Shown here one piece after another: positions 32,113-41,969 of a stretch of 64,000 nucleotides of DNA. This stretch comes from Gordius sp. MW1 (lineage: Eukaryota; Nematomorpha; Gordioida; Gordea; Gordiidae). The notes under the pieces were generated by a model that was not told where the DNA came from, made no database searches, and saw nothing but the letters and a program-made list of their open reading frames with translations. Position 1 is the first letter of the stretch. The number at the start of each line of letters is the position of its first letter. The position numbers and the translations under genes were made by a program. Location: contig OZ038526.1 of the NCBI GenBank assembly GCA_964036665.1, positions 33,666,001 to 33,730,000 of the forward strand, in the 5' to 3' direction.

Positions 32113-34110
32113 TCAACGGAGGTGTCGTAGATGTATAATTTGGGGTGTAGTATCTGAAGGTGTAGTAGGAGGTGTTGTATATGAAGTAGTAGGATCGGAA
32201 GGAGTAGAAGATTGTGTAGTCAACGGAGGTGTCGTAGATGTAGTAATTTGAGGTGTAGTATCTGAAGGTGTAGTAGGAGGTGTTGTATATGAAGGAGTAG
32301 AAGATTGTGTAGTCAACGGAGGTGTCGTATATGTTATAATTTGGGGTGTAGTATCTGAAGGTGTAGTAGGAGGTGTTGTATATGAAGTAGTAGGATCGGA
32401 AGGAGTAGAAGATTGTGTAGTCAACGGAGGTGTCGTAGATGTTATAATTTGGGGTGTAGTATCTGAAGGTGTAGTAGGAGGTGTTGTATATGAAGGAGTA
32501 GGATTGGAAGGAGTAGAAGATTGAGTAGTCAACGGAGGTGTCGTAGATGTTATAATTTGGGGTGTAGTATCTGAAGGTGTAGTAGGAGGTGTTGTATATG
32601 AAGTAGTAGGATCGGAAGGAGTAGAAGATTGTGTAGTCAACGGAGGTGTCGTAGATGTAGTAATTTGAGGTGTAGTATCTGAAGGTGTAGTAGGAGGTGT
32701 TGTATATGAAGTAGAAGATTGTGTAGTCAACGGAGGTGTCGTAGATGTTATAATTTGGGGTGTAGTATCTGAAGGTGTAGTAGGAGGTGTTGTATATGAA
32801 GGAGTAGGATTGGAAGGAGTAGAAGATTGTGTAGTCAACGGAGGTGTCGTAGATGTTATAATTTGGGGTGTAGTATCTGAAGGTGTAGTAGGAGGTGTTG
32901 TATATGAAGTAGTAGGATTGGAAGGAGTAGAAGATTGAGTAGTCAACGGAGGTGTCGTAGATGTTATAATTTGGGGTGTAGTATCTGAAGGTGTAGTAGG
33001 AGGTGTTGTATATGAAGGAGTAGGATTGGAAGGAGTAGAAGATTGTGTAGTCAACGGAGGTGTCGTAGATGTAGTAATTTGAGGTGTAGTATCTGAAGGT
33101 GTAGTAGGAGGTGTTGTATATGAAGGAGTAGAAGATTGTGTAGTCAACGGAGGTGTCGTAGATGTTATAATTTGGGGTGTAGTATGAGTATCTGAAGGTG
33201 TAGTAGGAGGTGTTGTATATGAAGTAGTAGGATTGGAAGGAGTAGAAGATTGAGTAGTCAACGGAGGTGTCGTAGATGTTATAATTTGGGGTGTAGTATC
33301 TGAAGGTGTAGTAGGAGGTGTTGTATATGAAGTAGTAGGATTGGAAGGAGTAGAAGATTGAGTAGTCAACGGAGGTGTCGTAGATGTTATAATTTGGGGT
33401 GTAGTATCTGAAGGTGTAGTAGAAGGTGTTGTATATGAAGGAGTAGGATTGGAAGGAGTAGAAGATTGAGTAGTCAACGGAGGTGTCGTAGATGTAGTAA
33501 TTTGAGGTGTAATATCTGAAGGTGTAGTAGGAGGTGTTGTATATGAAGGAGTAGGATCGGGAGGAGTAGAAGATTGTGTAGTCAACGGAGGTGTCGTAGA
33601 TGTTATAATTTGGGGTGTAGTATCTGAAGGTGTAGTAGGAAATGTTGTATATGAAGGAGTAGGATTGGAAGGAGTAGAAGATTGAGTAGTCAACGGAGGT
33701 GTCGTAGATGTTATAATTTGGGGTGTAGTATCTGAAGGTGTAGTAGGAGGTGTTGTATATGAAGGAGTAGGATCGGAAGGAGTAGAAGATTGAGTAGTCA
33801 AAGGAGGTGTCGTAGATGTAGTAATTTGAGGTGTAGTATCTGAAGGTGTAGTAGGAGGTGTTGTATATGAAGGAGTAGAAGATTGTGTAGTCAACTGAGG
33901 TGTCGTAGATGTTATAATTTGGGGTGTAGTATCTGAAGGTGTAGTAGGAGGTGTTGTATATGAAGTAGTAGGATTGGAAGGAGTAGAAGATTGAGTAGTC
34001 AACGGAGGTGTCGTAGATGTTATAATTTGGGGTGTAGTATCTGAAGGTGTAGTAGGAGGTGATGTATATGAAGGAGTAGGATTGGAAGGAGTAGAAGATT
34101 GAGTAGTCAA
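32113..34110 (-). CDS. Thr/Pro/Ser-repeat ORF, 665 codons
   Basis: This is a continuous stretch of the mucin-like frame with about 19 repeat units of 30-36 residues, varying at D/N, T/P and I/T positions. An overlapping frame, shifted by one base, stays open from 34,216 to 31,580 and reads as Tyr/Ser-rich repeats (YNTSYYTFRYYTPNY). The repeat therefore has two open readings here. No ATG is present in either. There is no signal peptide, membrane segment or folded domain. Confidence 0.4.
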   Translation of the reverse strand: MTTQSSTPSNPTPSYTSPPTTPSDTTPQIITSTTPPLTTQSSTPSNPTTSYTTPPTTPSDTTPQIITSTTPQLTTQSSTPSYTTPPTTPSDTTPQITTSTTPPLTTQSSTPSDPTPSYTTPPTTPSDTTPQIITSTTPPLTTQSSTPSNPTPSYTTFPTTPSDTTPQIITSTTPPLTTQSSTPPDPTPSYTTPPTTPSDITPQITTSTTPPLTTQSSTPSNPTPSYTTPSTTPSDTTPQIITSTTPPLTTQSSTPSNPTTSYTTPPTTPSDTTPQIITSTTPPLTTQSSTPSNPTTSYTTPPTTPSDTHTTPQIITSTTPPLTTQSSTPSYTTPPTTPSDTTPQITTSTTPPLTTQSSTPSNPTPSYTTPPTTPSDTTPQIITSTTPPLTTQSSTPSNPTTSYTTPPTTPSDTTPQIITSTTPPLTTQSSTPSNPTPSYTTPPTTPSDTTPQIITSTTPPLTTQSSTSYTTPPTTPSDTTPQITTSTTPPLTTQSSTPSDPTTSYTTPPTTPSDTTPQIITSTTPPLTTQSSTPSNPTPSYTTPPTTPSDTTPQIITSTTPPLTTQSSTPSDPTTSYTTPPTTPSDTTPQIITYTTPPLTTQSSTPSYTTPPTTPSDTTPQITTSTTPPLTTQSSTPSDPTTSYTTPPTTPSDTTPQIIHLRHLR

Positions 34111-34279
34111 CGGAGGTGTCGTAGATGTAGTAATTTGAGGTGGTATCTGAAGGTGTAGTAGGAGGTGTTGTATATGAAGGAGTAGGATCGGAAGGAGTAG
34201 AAGATTGTGTAGTCAACGGAGGTGTCGTAGATGTTATAATTTGGGGTGTAGTATCTGAAGGTGTAGTAGGAGGTGTTGT

Positions 34280-34972
34280 TTATGAAGTAGTAGGATCGGA
34301 AGGAGTAGAAGATTGAGTAGTCAACGGAGGTGTCGTAGATGTTATAATTTGGGGTGTAGTATCTGAAGGTGTAGTAGGAGGTGTTGTATATGAAGGAGTA
34401 GGATTGGAAGGAGTAGAAGATTGAGTAGTCAACGGAGGTGTCGTAGATGTAGTAATTTGAGGTGTAGTATCTGAAGGTGTAGTAGGAGGTGTTGTATATG
34501 AAGTAGTAGGATTGGAAGGAGTAGAAGATTGAGTAGTCAACGGAGGTGTCGTAGATGTTATAATTTGGGGTGTAGTATCTGAAGGTGTAGTAGGAGGTGT
34601 TGTATATGAAGGAGTAGGATTGGAAGGAGTAGAAGATTGAGTAGTCAACGGAGGTGTCGTAGATGTAGTAATTTGAGGTGTAGTATCTGAAGGTGTAGTA
34701 GGAGGTGTTGTATATGAAGGAGTAGGATCGGAAGGAGTAGAAGATTGTGTAGTCAACGGAGGTGTCGTAGATGTTATAATTTGGGGTGTAGTATCTGAAG
34801 GTGTAGTAGGAGGTGTTGTATATGAAGTAGTAGGATCGGAAGGAGTAGAAGATTGAGTAGTCAACGGAGGTGTCGTAGATGTTATAATTTGGGGTGTAGT
34901 ATCTGAAGGTGTAGTAGGAGGTGTTGTATATGAAGTAGTAGGATCGGAAGGAGTAGAAGATTGTGTAGTCAA
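34280..34972 (-). CDS. Thr/Pro/Ser-repeat ORF, 230 codons
   Basis: An array segment in the mucin-like frame, bounded downstream by a stop (a single changed unit, GTTTATGAAG instead of GTATATGAAG) and open from a TTG. The units are of the uniform core type. Confidence 0.35.
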   Translation of the reverse strand: MTTQSSTPSDPTTSYTTPPTTPSDTTPQIITSTTPPLTTQSSTPSDPTTSYTTPPTTPSDTTPQIITSTTPPLTTQSSTPSDPTPSYTTPPTTPSDTTPQITTSTTPPLTTQSSTPSNPTPSYTTPPTTPSDTTPQIITSTTPPLTTQSSTPSNPTTSYTTPPTTPSDTTPQITTSTTPPLTTQSSTPSNPTPSYTTPPTTPSDTTPQIITSTTPPLTTQSSTPSDPTTS

Positions 34973-35104
34973 CGGAGGTGTCGTAGATGTTATAATTTGG
35001 GGTGTAGTATCTGAAGGTGTAGTAGGAGGTGTTGTATATGAAGGAGTAGGATTGGAAGGAGTAGAAGATTGAGTAGTCAGCGGAGGTGTCGTAGATGTAG
35101 TAAT

Positions 35105-35836
35105 TTAAGGTGTAGTATCTGAAGGTGTAGTAGGAAGTGTTGTATATGAAGTAGTAGGATTGGAAGGAGTAGAAGATTGAGTAGTCAACGGAGGTGTCGT
35201 AGATGTAGTAATTTGAGGTGTAGTATCTGAAGGTGTAGTAGGAGGTGTTGTATATGAAGTAGTAGGATCGGAAGGAGTAGAAGATTGTGTAGTCAACGGA
35301 GGTGTCGTAGATGTTATAATTTGGGGTGTAGTATCTGAAGGTGTAGTAGGAGGTGTTGTATATGAAGGAGTAGGATCGGAAGGAGTAGAAGATTGTGTAG
35401 TCAACGGAGGTGTCGTAGATGTTATAATTTGGGGTGTAGTATCTGAAGGTGTAGTAGGAGGTGTTGTATATGAAGGAGTAGGATTGGAAGGAGTAGAAGA
35501 TTGAGTAGTCAACGGAGGTGTCGTAGATGTTATAATTTGGGGTGTAGTATCTGAAGGTGTAGTAGGAGGTGTTGTATATGAAGTAGTAGGATCGGAAGGA
35601 GTAGAAGATTGTGTAGTCAACGGAGGTGTCGTAGATGTTATAATTTGGGGTGTAGTATCTGAAGGTGTAGTAGGAGGTGTTGTATATGAAGGAGTAGGAT
35701 TGGAAGGAGTAGAAGATTGAGTAGTCAGCGGAGGTGTCGTAGATGTAGTAATTTGAGGTGTAGTAACTGAAGGTGTAGTAGGAGGTGTTGTATATGAAGT
35801 AGTAGGATTGGAAGGAGTAGAAGATTGAGTAGTCAA
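35105..35836 (-). CDS. Thr/Pro/Ser-repeat ORF, 243 codons (duplicated)
   Basis: The segment ends at an in-frame stop made by TTTAAGG in place of TTTGAGG. Practically the same segment recurs exactly 3,857 bases later at 38,962-39,693, with the same stop. Confidence 0.35.
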   Translation of the reverse strand: MTTQSSTPSNPTTSYTTPPTTPSVTTPQITTSTTPPLTTQSSTPSNPTPSYTTPPTTPSDTTPQIITSTTPPLTTQSSTPSDPTTSYTTPPTTPSDTTPQIITSTTPPLTTQSSTPSNPTPSYTTPPTTPSDTTPQIITSTTPPLTTQSSTPSDPTPSYTTPPTTPSDTTPQIITSTTPPLTTQSSTPSDPTTSYTTPPTTPSDTTPQITTSTTPPLTTQSSTPSNPTTSYTTLPTTPSDTTP

Positions 35837-37980
35837 CGGAGGTGTCGTAGATGTAGTAATTTGAGGTGTAGTATCTGAAGGTGTAGTAGGAGGTGTTGTA
35901 TATGAAGTAGTAGGATCGGAAGGAGAGAAGATTGGGTAGTCAACGGAGGTGTCGTAGATGTTATAATTTGGGGTGTAGTATCTGAAGGTGTAGTAGGAGG
36001 TGTTGTATATGAAGGAGTAGGATCGGAAGGAGTAGAAGATTGTGTAGTCAACGGAGGTGTCGTAGATGTTATAATTTGGGGTGTAGTATCTGAAGGTGTA
36101 GTAGGAGGTGTTGTATATGAAGGAGTAGGATTGGAAGGAGTAGAAGATTGAGTAGTCAACGGAGGTGTCGTAGATGTAGTAATTTGAGGTGTAGTATCTG
36201 AAGGTGTAGTAGGAGGTGTTGTATATGAAGTAGTAGGATTGGAAGGAGTAGAAGATTGAGTAGTCAACGGAGGTGTCGTAGATGTTATAATTTGGGGTGT
36301 AGTATCTGAAGGTGTAGTAGGAGGTGTTGTATATGAAGGAGTAGGATTGGAAGGAGTAGAAGATTGAGTAGTCAACGGAGGTGTCGTAGATGTAGTAATT
36401 TGAGGTGTAGTATCTGAAGGTGTAGTAGGAGGTGTTGTATATGAAGGAGTAGGATCGGAAGGAGTAGAAGATTGTGTAGTCAACGGAGGTGTCGTAGATG
36501 TTATAATTTGGGGTGTAGTATCTGAAGGTGTAGTAGGAGGTGTTGTATATGAAGTAGTAGGGTCGGAAGGAGTAGAAGATTGAGTAGTCAACGGAGGTGT
36601 CGTAGATGTTATAATTTGGGGTGTAGTATCTGAAGGTGTAGTAGGAGGTGTTGTATATGAAGTAGTAGGATCGGAAGGAGTAGAAGATTTTGTAGTCAAC
36701 GGAGGTGTCGTAGATGTTATAATTTGGGGTGTAGTATCTGAAGGTGTAGTAGGAGGTGTTGTATATGAAGGAGTAGGATTGGAAGGAGTAGAAGATTGAG
36801 TAGTCAGCGGAGGTGTCGTAGATGTAGTAATTTGAGGTGTAGTATCTGAAGGTGTAGTAGGAGGTGTTGTATATGAAGTAGTAGGATTGGAAGGAGCAGA
36901 AGATTGAGTAGTCAACGGAGGTGTCGTAGATGTTATAATTTGGGGTGTAGTATCTGAAGGTGTAGTAGGAGGTGTTGTATATGAAGTAGTAGAAGATTGA
37001 GTAGTCAACGGAGGTGTCGTAGATGTTATAATTTGGGGTGTAGTATCTGAAGGTGTAGTAGGAGGTGTTGTATATGAAGGAGTAGGATTGGAAGGAGTAG
37101 AAGATTGAGTAGTTAGCGGAGGTGTCGTAGATGTAGTAATTTGAGGTGTAGTATCTGAAGGTGTAGTAGGAGGTGTTGTATATGAAGTAGTAGGATTGGA
37201 AGGAGTAGAAGATTGAGTAGTCAACGGAGGTGTCGTAGATGTTATAATTTGGGGTGTAGTATCTGAAGGTGTAGTAGGAGGTGTTGTATATGAAGGAGTA
37301 GGATCGGAAGGAGTAGAAGATTGTGTAGTCAACGGAGGTGTCGTAGATGTTATAATTTGGGGTGTAGTATCTGAAGGTGTAGTAGGAGGTGTTGTATATG
37401 AAGGAGTAGGATTGGAAGGAGTAGAAGATTGAGTAGTCAACGGAGGTGTCGTAGATGTAGTAATTTGAGGTGTAGTATCTGAAGGTGTAGTAGGAGGTGT
37501 TGTATATGAAGTAGTAGGATTGGAAGGAGTAGAAGATTGAGTAGTCAACGGAGGTGTCGTAGATGTTATAATTTGGGGTGTAGTATCTGAAGGTGTAGTA
37601 GGAGGTGTTGTATATGAAGGAGTAGGATTGGAAGGAGTAGAAGATTGAGTAGTCAACGGAGGTGTCGTAGATGTAGTAATTTGAGGTGTAGTATCTGAAG
37701 GTGTAGTAGGAGGTGTTGTATATGAAGGAGTAGGATCGGAAGGAGTAGAAGATTGTGTAGTCAACGGAGGTGTCGTAGATGTTATAATTTGGGGTGTAGT
37801 ATCTGAAGGTGTAGTAGGAGGTGTTGTATATGAAGTAGTAGGATCGGAAGGAGTAGAAGATTGAGTAGTCAACGGAGGTGTCGTAGATGTTATAATTTGG
37901 GGTGTAGTATCTGAAGGTGTAGTAGGAGGTGTTGTATATGAAGTAGTAGGATCGGAAGGAGTAGAAGATTGTGTAGTCAA
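35833..37980 (-). CDS. Thr/Pro/Ser-repeat ORF, 715 codons (duplicated)
   Basis: A long segment of about 20 units ends in a short Leu-rich tail (LLPILLLHIQHLLL) because a 2-base deletion (GGAGAGAAG for GGAGTAGAAG, near 35,925) moves the frame. A copy with the same protein and the same deletion lies at 39,690-41,837. A third instance of the deletion is near 42,788. Confidence 0.4.
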   Translation of the reverse strand: MTTQSSTPSDPTTSYTTPPTTPSDTTPQIITSTTPPLTTQSSTPSDPTTSYTTPPTTPSDTTPQIITSTTPPLTTQSSTPSDPTPSYTTPPTTPSDTTPQITTSTTPPLTTQSSTPSNPTPSYTTPPTTPSDTTPQIITSTTPPLTTQSSTPSNPTTSYTTPPTTPSDTTPQITTSTTPPLTTQSSTPSNPTPSYTTPPTTPSDTTPQIITSTTPPLTTQSSTPSDPTPSYTTPPTTPSDTTPQIITSTTPPLTTQSSTPSNPTTSYTTPPTTPSDTTPQITTSTTPPLTTQSSTPSNPTPSYTTPPTTPSDTTPQIITSTTPPLTTQSSTTSYTTPPTTPSDTTPQIITSTTPPLTTQSSAPSNPTTSYTTPPTTPSDTTPQITTSTTPPLTTQSSTPSNPTPSYTTPPTTPSDTTPQIITSTTPPLTTKSSTPSDPTTSYTTPPTTPSDTTPQIITSTTPPLTTQSSTPSDPTTSYTTPPTTPSDTTPQIITSTTPPLTTQSSTPSDPTPSYTTPPTTPSDTTPQITTSTTPPLTTQSSTPSNPTPSYTTPPTTPSDTTPQIITSTTPPLTTQSSTPSNPTTSYTTPPTTPSDTTPQITTSTTPPLTTQSSTPSNPTPSYTTPPTTPSDTTPQIITSTTPPLTTQSSTPSDPTPSYTTPPTTPSDTTPQIITSTTPPLTTQSSLLPILLLHIQHLLLHLQILHLKLLHLRHLR

Positions 37981-38112
37981 CGGAGGTGTCGTAGATGTTA
38001 TAATTTGGGGTGTAGTATCTGAAGGTGTAGTAGGAGGTGTTGTATATGAAGGAAAAGGATTGGAAGGAGTAGAAGATTGAGTAGTCAGCGGAGGTGTCGT
38101 AGATGTAGTAAT

Positions 38113-38829
38113 TTAAGGTGTAGTATCTGAAGGTGTAGTAGGAGGTGTTGTATATGAAGTAGTAGGATGGGAAGGAGTAGAAGATTGAGTAGTCAACGGA
38201 GGTGTCGTAGATGTAGTAATTTGAGGTGTAGTATCTGAAGGTGTAGTAGGAGGTGTTGTATATGAAGTAGTAGGATCGGAAGGAGTAGAAGATTGTGTAG
38301 TCAACGGAGGTGTCGTAGATGTTATAATTTGGGGTGTAGTATCTGAAGGTGTAGTAGGAGGTGTTGTATATGAAGTAGTAGGGTCGGAAGGAGTAGAAGA
38401 TTGAGTAGTCAACGGAGGTGTCGTAGATGTTATAATTTGGGGTGTAGTATCTGAAGGTGTAGTAGGAGGTGTTGTATATGAAGTAGTAGGATCGGAAGGA
38501 GTAGAAGATTTTGTAGTCAACGGAGGTGTCGTAGATGTAGTAATTTGAGGTGTAGTATCTGAAGGTGTAGTAGGAGGTGTTGTATATGAAGGAGTAGGAT
38601 CGGAAGGAGTAGAAGATTGTGTAGTCAACGGAGGTGTCGTAGATGTTATAATTTGGGGTGTAGTATCTGAAGGTGTAGTAGGAGGTGTTGTATATGAAGT
38701 AGTAGGATTGGAAGGAGCAGAAGATTGAGTAGTCAACGGAGGTGTCGTAGATGTTATAATTTGGGGTGTAGTATCTGAAGGTGTAGTAGGAGGTGTTGTA
38801 TATGAAGTAGTAGAAGATTGAGTAGTCAA
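38113..38829 (-). CDS. Thr/Pro/Ser-repeat ORF, 238 codons
   Basis: This segment shares its 3' stop and flanks with 41,970-42,701, again offset by 3,857 bases. The two differ in their upstream halves, so the edge of the higher-order duplication lies within this part. Confidence 0.35.
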   Translation of the reverse strand: MTTQSSTTSYTTPPTTPSDTTPQIITSTTPPLTTQSSAPSNPTTSYTTPPTTPSDTTPQIITSTTPPLTTQSSTPSDPTPSYTTPPTTPSDTTPQITTSTTPPLTTKSSTPSDPTTSYTTPPTTPSDTTPQIITSTTPPLTTQSSTPSDPTTSYTTPPTTPSDTTPQIITSTTPPLTTQSSTPSDPTTSYTTPPTTPSDTTPQITTSTTPPLTTQSSTPSHPTTSYTTPPTTPSDTTP

Positions 38830-38961
38830 CGGAGGTGTCGTAGATGTTATAATTTGGGGTGTAGTATCTGAAGGTGTAGTAGGAGGTGTTGTATATGAAG
38901 GAGTAGGATTGGAAGGAGTAGAAGATTGAGTAGTTAGCGGAGGTGTCGTAGATGTAGTAAT

Positions 38962-39693
38962 TTAAGGTGTAGTATCTGAAGGTGTAGTAGGAGGTGTTGT
39001 ATATGAAGTAGTAGGATTGGAAGGAGTAGAAGATTGAGTAGTCAACGGAGGTGTCGTAGATGTAGTAATTTGAGGTGTAGTATCTGAAGGTGTAGTAGGA
39101 GGTGTTGTATATGAAGTAGTAGGATCGGAAGGAGTAGAAGATTGTGTAGTCAACGGAGGTGTCGTAGATGTTATAATTTGGGGTGTAGTATCTGAAGGTG
39201 TAGTAGGAGGTGTTGTATATGAAGGAGTAGGATCGGAAGGAGTAGAAGATTGTGTAGTCAACGGAGGTGTCGTAGATGTTATAATTTGGGGTGTAGTATC
39301 TGAAGGTGTAGTAGGAGGTGTTGTATATGAAGGAGTAGGATTGGAAGGAGTAGAAGATTGAGTAGTCAACGGAGGTGTCGTAGATGTTATAATTTGGGGT
39401 GTAGTATCTGAAGGTGTAGTAGGAGGTGTTGTATATGAAGTAGTAGGATCGGAAGGAGTAGAAGATTGTGTAGTCAACGGAGGTGTCGTAGATGTTATAA
39501 TTTGGGGTGTAGTATCTGAAGGTGTAGTAGGAGGTGTTGTATATGAAGGAGTAGGATTGGAAGGAGTAGAAGATTGAGTAGTCAGCGGAGGTGTCGTAGA
39601 TGTAGTAATTTGAGGTGTAGTAACTGAAGGTGTAGTAGGAGGTGTTGTATATGAAGTAGTAGGATTGGAAGGAGTAGAAGATTGAGTAGTCAA
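38962..39693 (-). CDS. Thr/Pro/Ser-repeat ORF, 243 codons (second copy)
   Basis: This is the copy of 35,105-35,836 shifted by 3,857 bases. It differs at one codon near the end by eye (PPTTPSD against LPTTPSD). Confidence 0.35.
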   Translation of the reverse strand: MTTQSSTPSNPTTSYTTPPTTPSVTTPQITTSTTPPLTTQSSTPSNPTPSYTTPPTTPSDTTPQIITSTTPPLTTQSSTPSDPTTSYTTPPTTPSDTTPQIITSTTPPLTTQSSTPSNPTPSYTTPPTTPSDTTPQIITSTTPPLTTQSSTPSDPTPSYTTPPTTPSDTTPQIITSTTPPLTTQSSTPSDPTTSYTTPPTTPSDTTPQITTSTTPPLTTQSSTPSNPTTSYTTPPTTPSDTTP

Positions 39694-41837
39694 CGGAGGT
39701 GTCGTAGATGTAGTAATTTGAGGTGTAGTATCTGAAGGTGTAGTAGGAGGTGTTGTATATGAAGTAGTAGGATCGGAAGGAGAGAAGATTGGGTAGTCAA
39801 CGGAGGTGTCGTAGATGTTATAATTTGGGGTGTAGTATCTGAAGGTGTAGTAGGAGGTGTTGTATATGAAGGAGTAGGATCGGAAGGAGTAGAAGATTGT
39901 GTAGTCAACGGAGGTGTCGTAGATGTTATAATTTGGGGTGTAGTATCTGAAGGTGTAGTAGGAGGTGTTGTATATGAAGGAGTAGGATTGGAAGGAGTAG
40001 AAGATTGAGTAGTCAACGGAGGTGTCGTAGATGTAGTAATTTGAGGTGTAGTATCTGAAGGTGTAGTAGGAGGTGTTGTATATGAAGTAGTAGGATTGGA
40101 AGGAGTAGAAGATTGAGTAGTCAACGGAGGTGTCGTAGATGTTATAATTTGGGGTGTAGTATCTGAAGGTGTAGTAGGAGGTGTTGTATATGAAGGAGTA
40201 GGATTGGAAGGAGTAGAAGATTGAGTAGTCAACGGAGGTGTCGTAGATGTAGTAATTTGAGGTGTAGTATCTGAAGGTGTAGTAGGAGGTGTTGTATATG
40301 AAGGAGTAGGATCGGAAGGAGTAGAAGATTGTGTAGTCAACGGAGGTGTCGTAGATGTTATAATTTGGGGTGTAGTATCTGAAGGTGTAGTAGGAGGTGT
40401 TGTATATGAAGTAGTAGGGTCGGAAGGAGTAGAAGATTGAGTAGTCAACGGAGGTGTCGTAGATGTTATAATTTGGGGTGTAGTATCTGAAGGTGTAGTA
40501 GGAGGTGTTGTATATGAAGTAGTAGGATCGGAAGGAGTAGAAGATTTTGTAGTCAACGGAGGTGTCGTAGATGTTATAATTTGGGGTGTAGTATCTGAAG
40601 GTGTAGTAGGAGGTGTTGTATATGAAGGAGTAGGATTGGAAGGAGTAGAAGATTGAGTAGTCAGCGGAGGTGTCGTAGATGTAGTAATTTGAGGTGTAGT
40701 ATCTGAAGGTGTAGTAGGAGGTGTTGTATATGAAGTAGTAGGATTGGAAGGAGCAGAAGATTGAGTAGTCAACGGAGGTGTCGTAGATGTTATAATTTGG
40801 GGTGTAGTATCTGAAGGTGTAGTAGGAGGTGTTGTATATGAAGTAGTAGAAGATTGAGTAGTCAACGGAGGTGTCGTAGATGTTATAATTTGGGGTGTAG
40901 TATCTGAAGGTGTAGTAGGAGGTGTTGTATATGAAGGAGTAGGATTGGAAGGAGTAGAAGATTGAGTAGTTAGCGGAGGTGTCGTAGATGTAGTAATTTG
41001 AGGTGTAGTATCTGAAGGTGTAGTAGGAGGTGTTGTATATGAAGTAGTAGGATTGGAAGGAGTAGAAGATTGAGTAGTCAACGGAGGTGTCGTAGATGTT
41101 ATAATTTGGGGTGTAGTATCTGAAGGTGTAGTAGGAGGTGTTGTATATGAAGGAGTAGGATCGGAAGGAGTAGAAGATTGTGTAGTCAACGGAGGTGTCG
41201 TAGATGTTATAATTTGGGGTGTAGTATCTGAAGGTGTAGTAGGAGGTGTTGTATATGAAGGAGTAGGATTGGAAGGAGTAGAAGATTGAGTAGTCAACGG
41301 AGGTGTCGTAGATGTAGTAATTTGAGGTGTAGTATCTGAAGGTGTAGTAGGAGGTGTTGTATATGAAGTAGTAGGATTGGAAGGAGTAGAAGATTGAGTA
41401 GTCAACGGAGGTGTCGTAGATGTTATAATTTGGGGTGTAGTATCTGAAGGTGTAGTAGGAGGTGTTGTATATGAAGGAGTAGGATTGGAAGGAGTAGAAG
41501 ATTGAGTAGTCAACGGAGGTGTCGTAGATGTAGTAATTTGAGGTGTAGTATCTGAAGGTGTAGTAGGAGGTGTTGTATATGAAGGAGTAGGATCGGAAGG
41601 AGTAGAAGATTGTGTAGTCAACGGAGGTGTCGTAGATGTTATAATTTGGGGTGTAGTATCTGAAGGTGTAGTAGGAGGTGTTGTATATGAAGTAGTAGGA
41701 TCGGAAGGAGTAGAAGATTGAGTAGTCAACGGAGGTGTCGTAGATGTTATAATTTGGGGTGTAGTATCTGAAGGTGTAGTAGGAGGTGTTGTATATGAAG
41801 TAGTAGGATCGGAAGGAGTAGAAGATTGTGTAGTCAA
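39690..41837 (-). CDS. Thr/Pro/Ser-repeat ORF, 715 codons (second copy)
   Basis: This is the copy of 35,833-37,980. The translated products look identical by eye, including the Leu-rich frameshifted tail, so the duplication is very recent or was homogenised by gene conversion. Confidence 0.4.
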   Translation of the reverse strand: MTTQSSTPSDPTTSYTTPPTTPSDTTPQIITSTTPPLTTQSSTPSDPTTSYTTPPTTPSDTTPQIITSTTPPLTTQSSTPSDPTPSYTTPPTTPSDTTPQITTSTTPPLTTQSSTPSNPTPSYTTPPTTPSDTTPQIITSTTPPLTTQSSTPSNPTTSYTTPPTTPSDTTPQITTSTTPPLTTQSSTPSNPTPSYTTPPTTPSDTTPQIITSTTPPLTTQSSTPSDPTPSYTTPPTTPSDTTPQIITSTTPPLTTQSSTPSNPTTSYTTPPTTPSDTTPQITTSTTPPLTTQSSTPSNPTPSYTTPPTTPSDTTPQIITSTTPPLTTQSSTTSYTTPPTTPSDTTPQIITSTTPPLTTQSSAPSNPTTSYTTPPTTPSDTTPQITTSTTPPLTTQSSTPSNPTPSYTTPPTTPSDTTPQIITSTTPPLTTKSSTPSDPTTSYTTPPTTPSDTTPQIITSTTPPLTTQSSTPSDPTTSYTTPPTTPSDTTPQIITSTTPPLTTQSSTPSDPTPSYTTPPTTPSDTTPQITTSTTPPLTTQSSTPSNPTPSYTTPPTTPSDTTPQIITSTTPPLTTQSSTPSNPTTSYTTPPTTPSDTTPQITTSTTPPLTTQSSTPSNPTPSYTTPPTTPSDTTPQIITSTTPPLTTQSSTPSDPTPSYTTPPTTPSDTTPQIITSTTPPLTTQSSLLPILLLHIQHLLLHLQILHLKLLHLRHLR

Positions 41838-41969
41838 CGGAGGTGTCGTAGATGTTATAATTTGGGGTGTAGTATCTGAAGGTGTAGTAGGAGGTGTTGT
41901 ATATGAAGGAAAAGGATTGGAAGGAGTAGAAGATTGAGTAGTCAGCGGAGGTGTCGTAGATGTAGTAAT

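Noticed and set aside
31580-34216. The 878-codon Tyr/Ser frame as a separate gene
   Set aside because: It is the shifted reading of the same repeat units, has no ATG and crosses unit types without change of pattern. Kept only as an observation.
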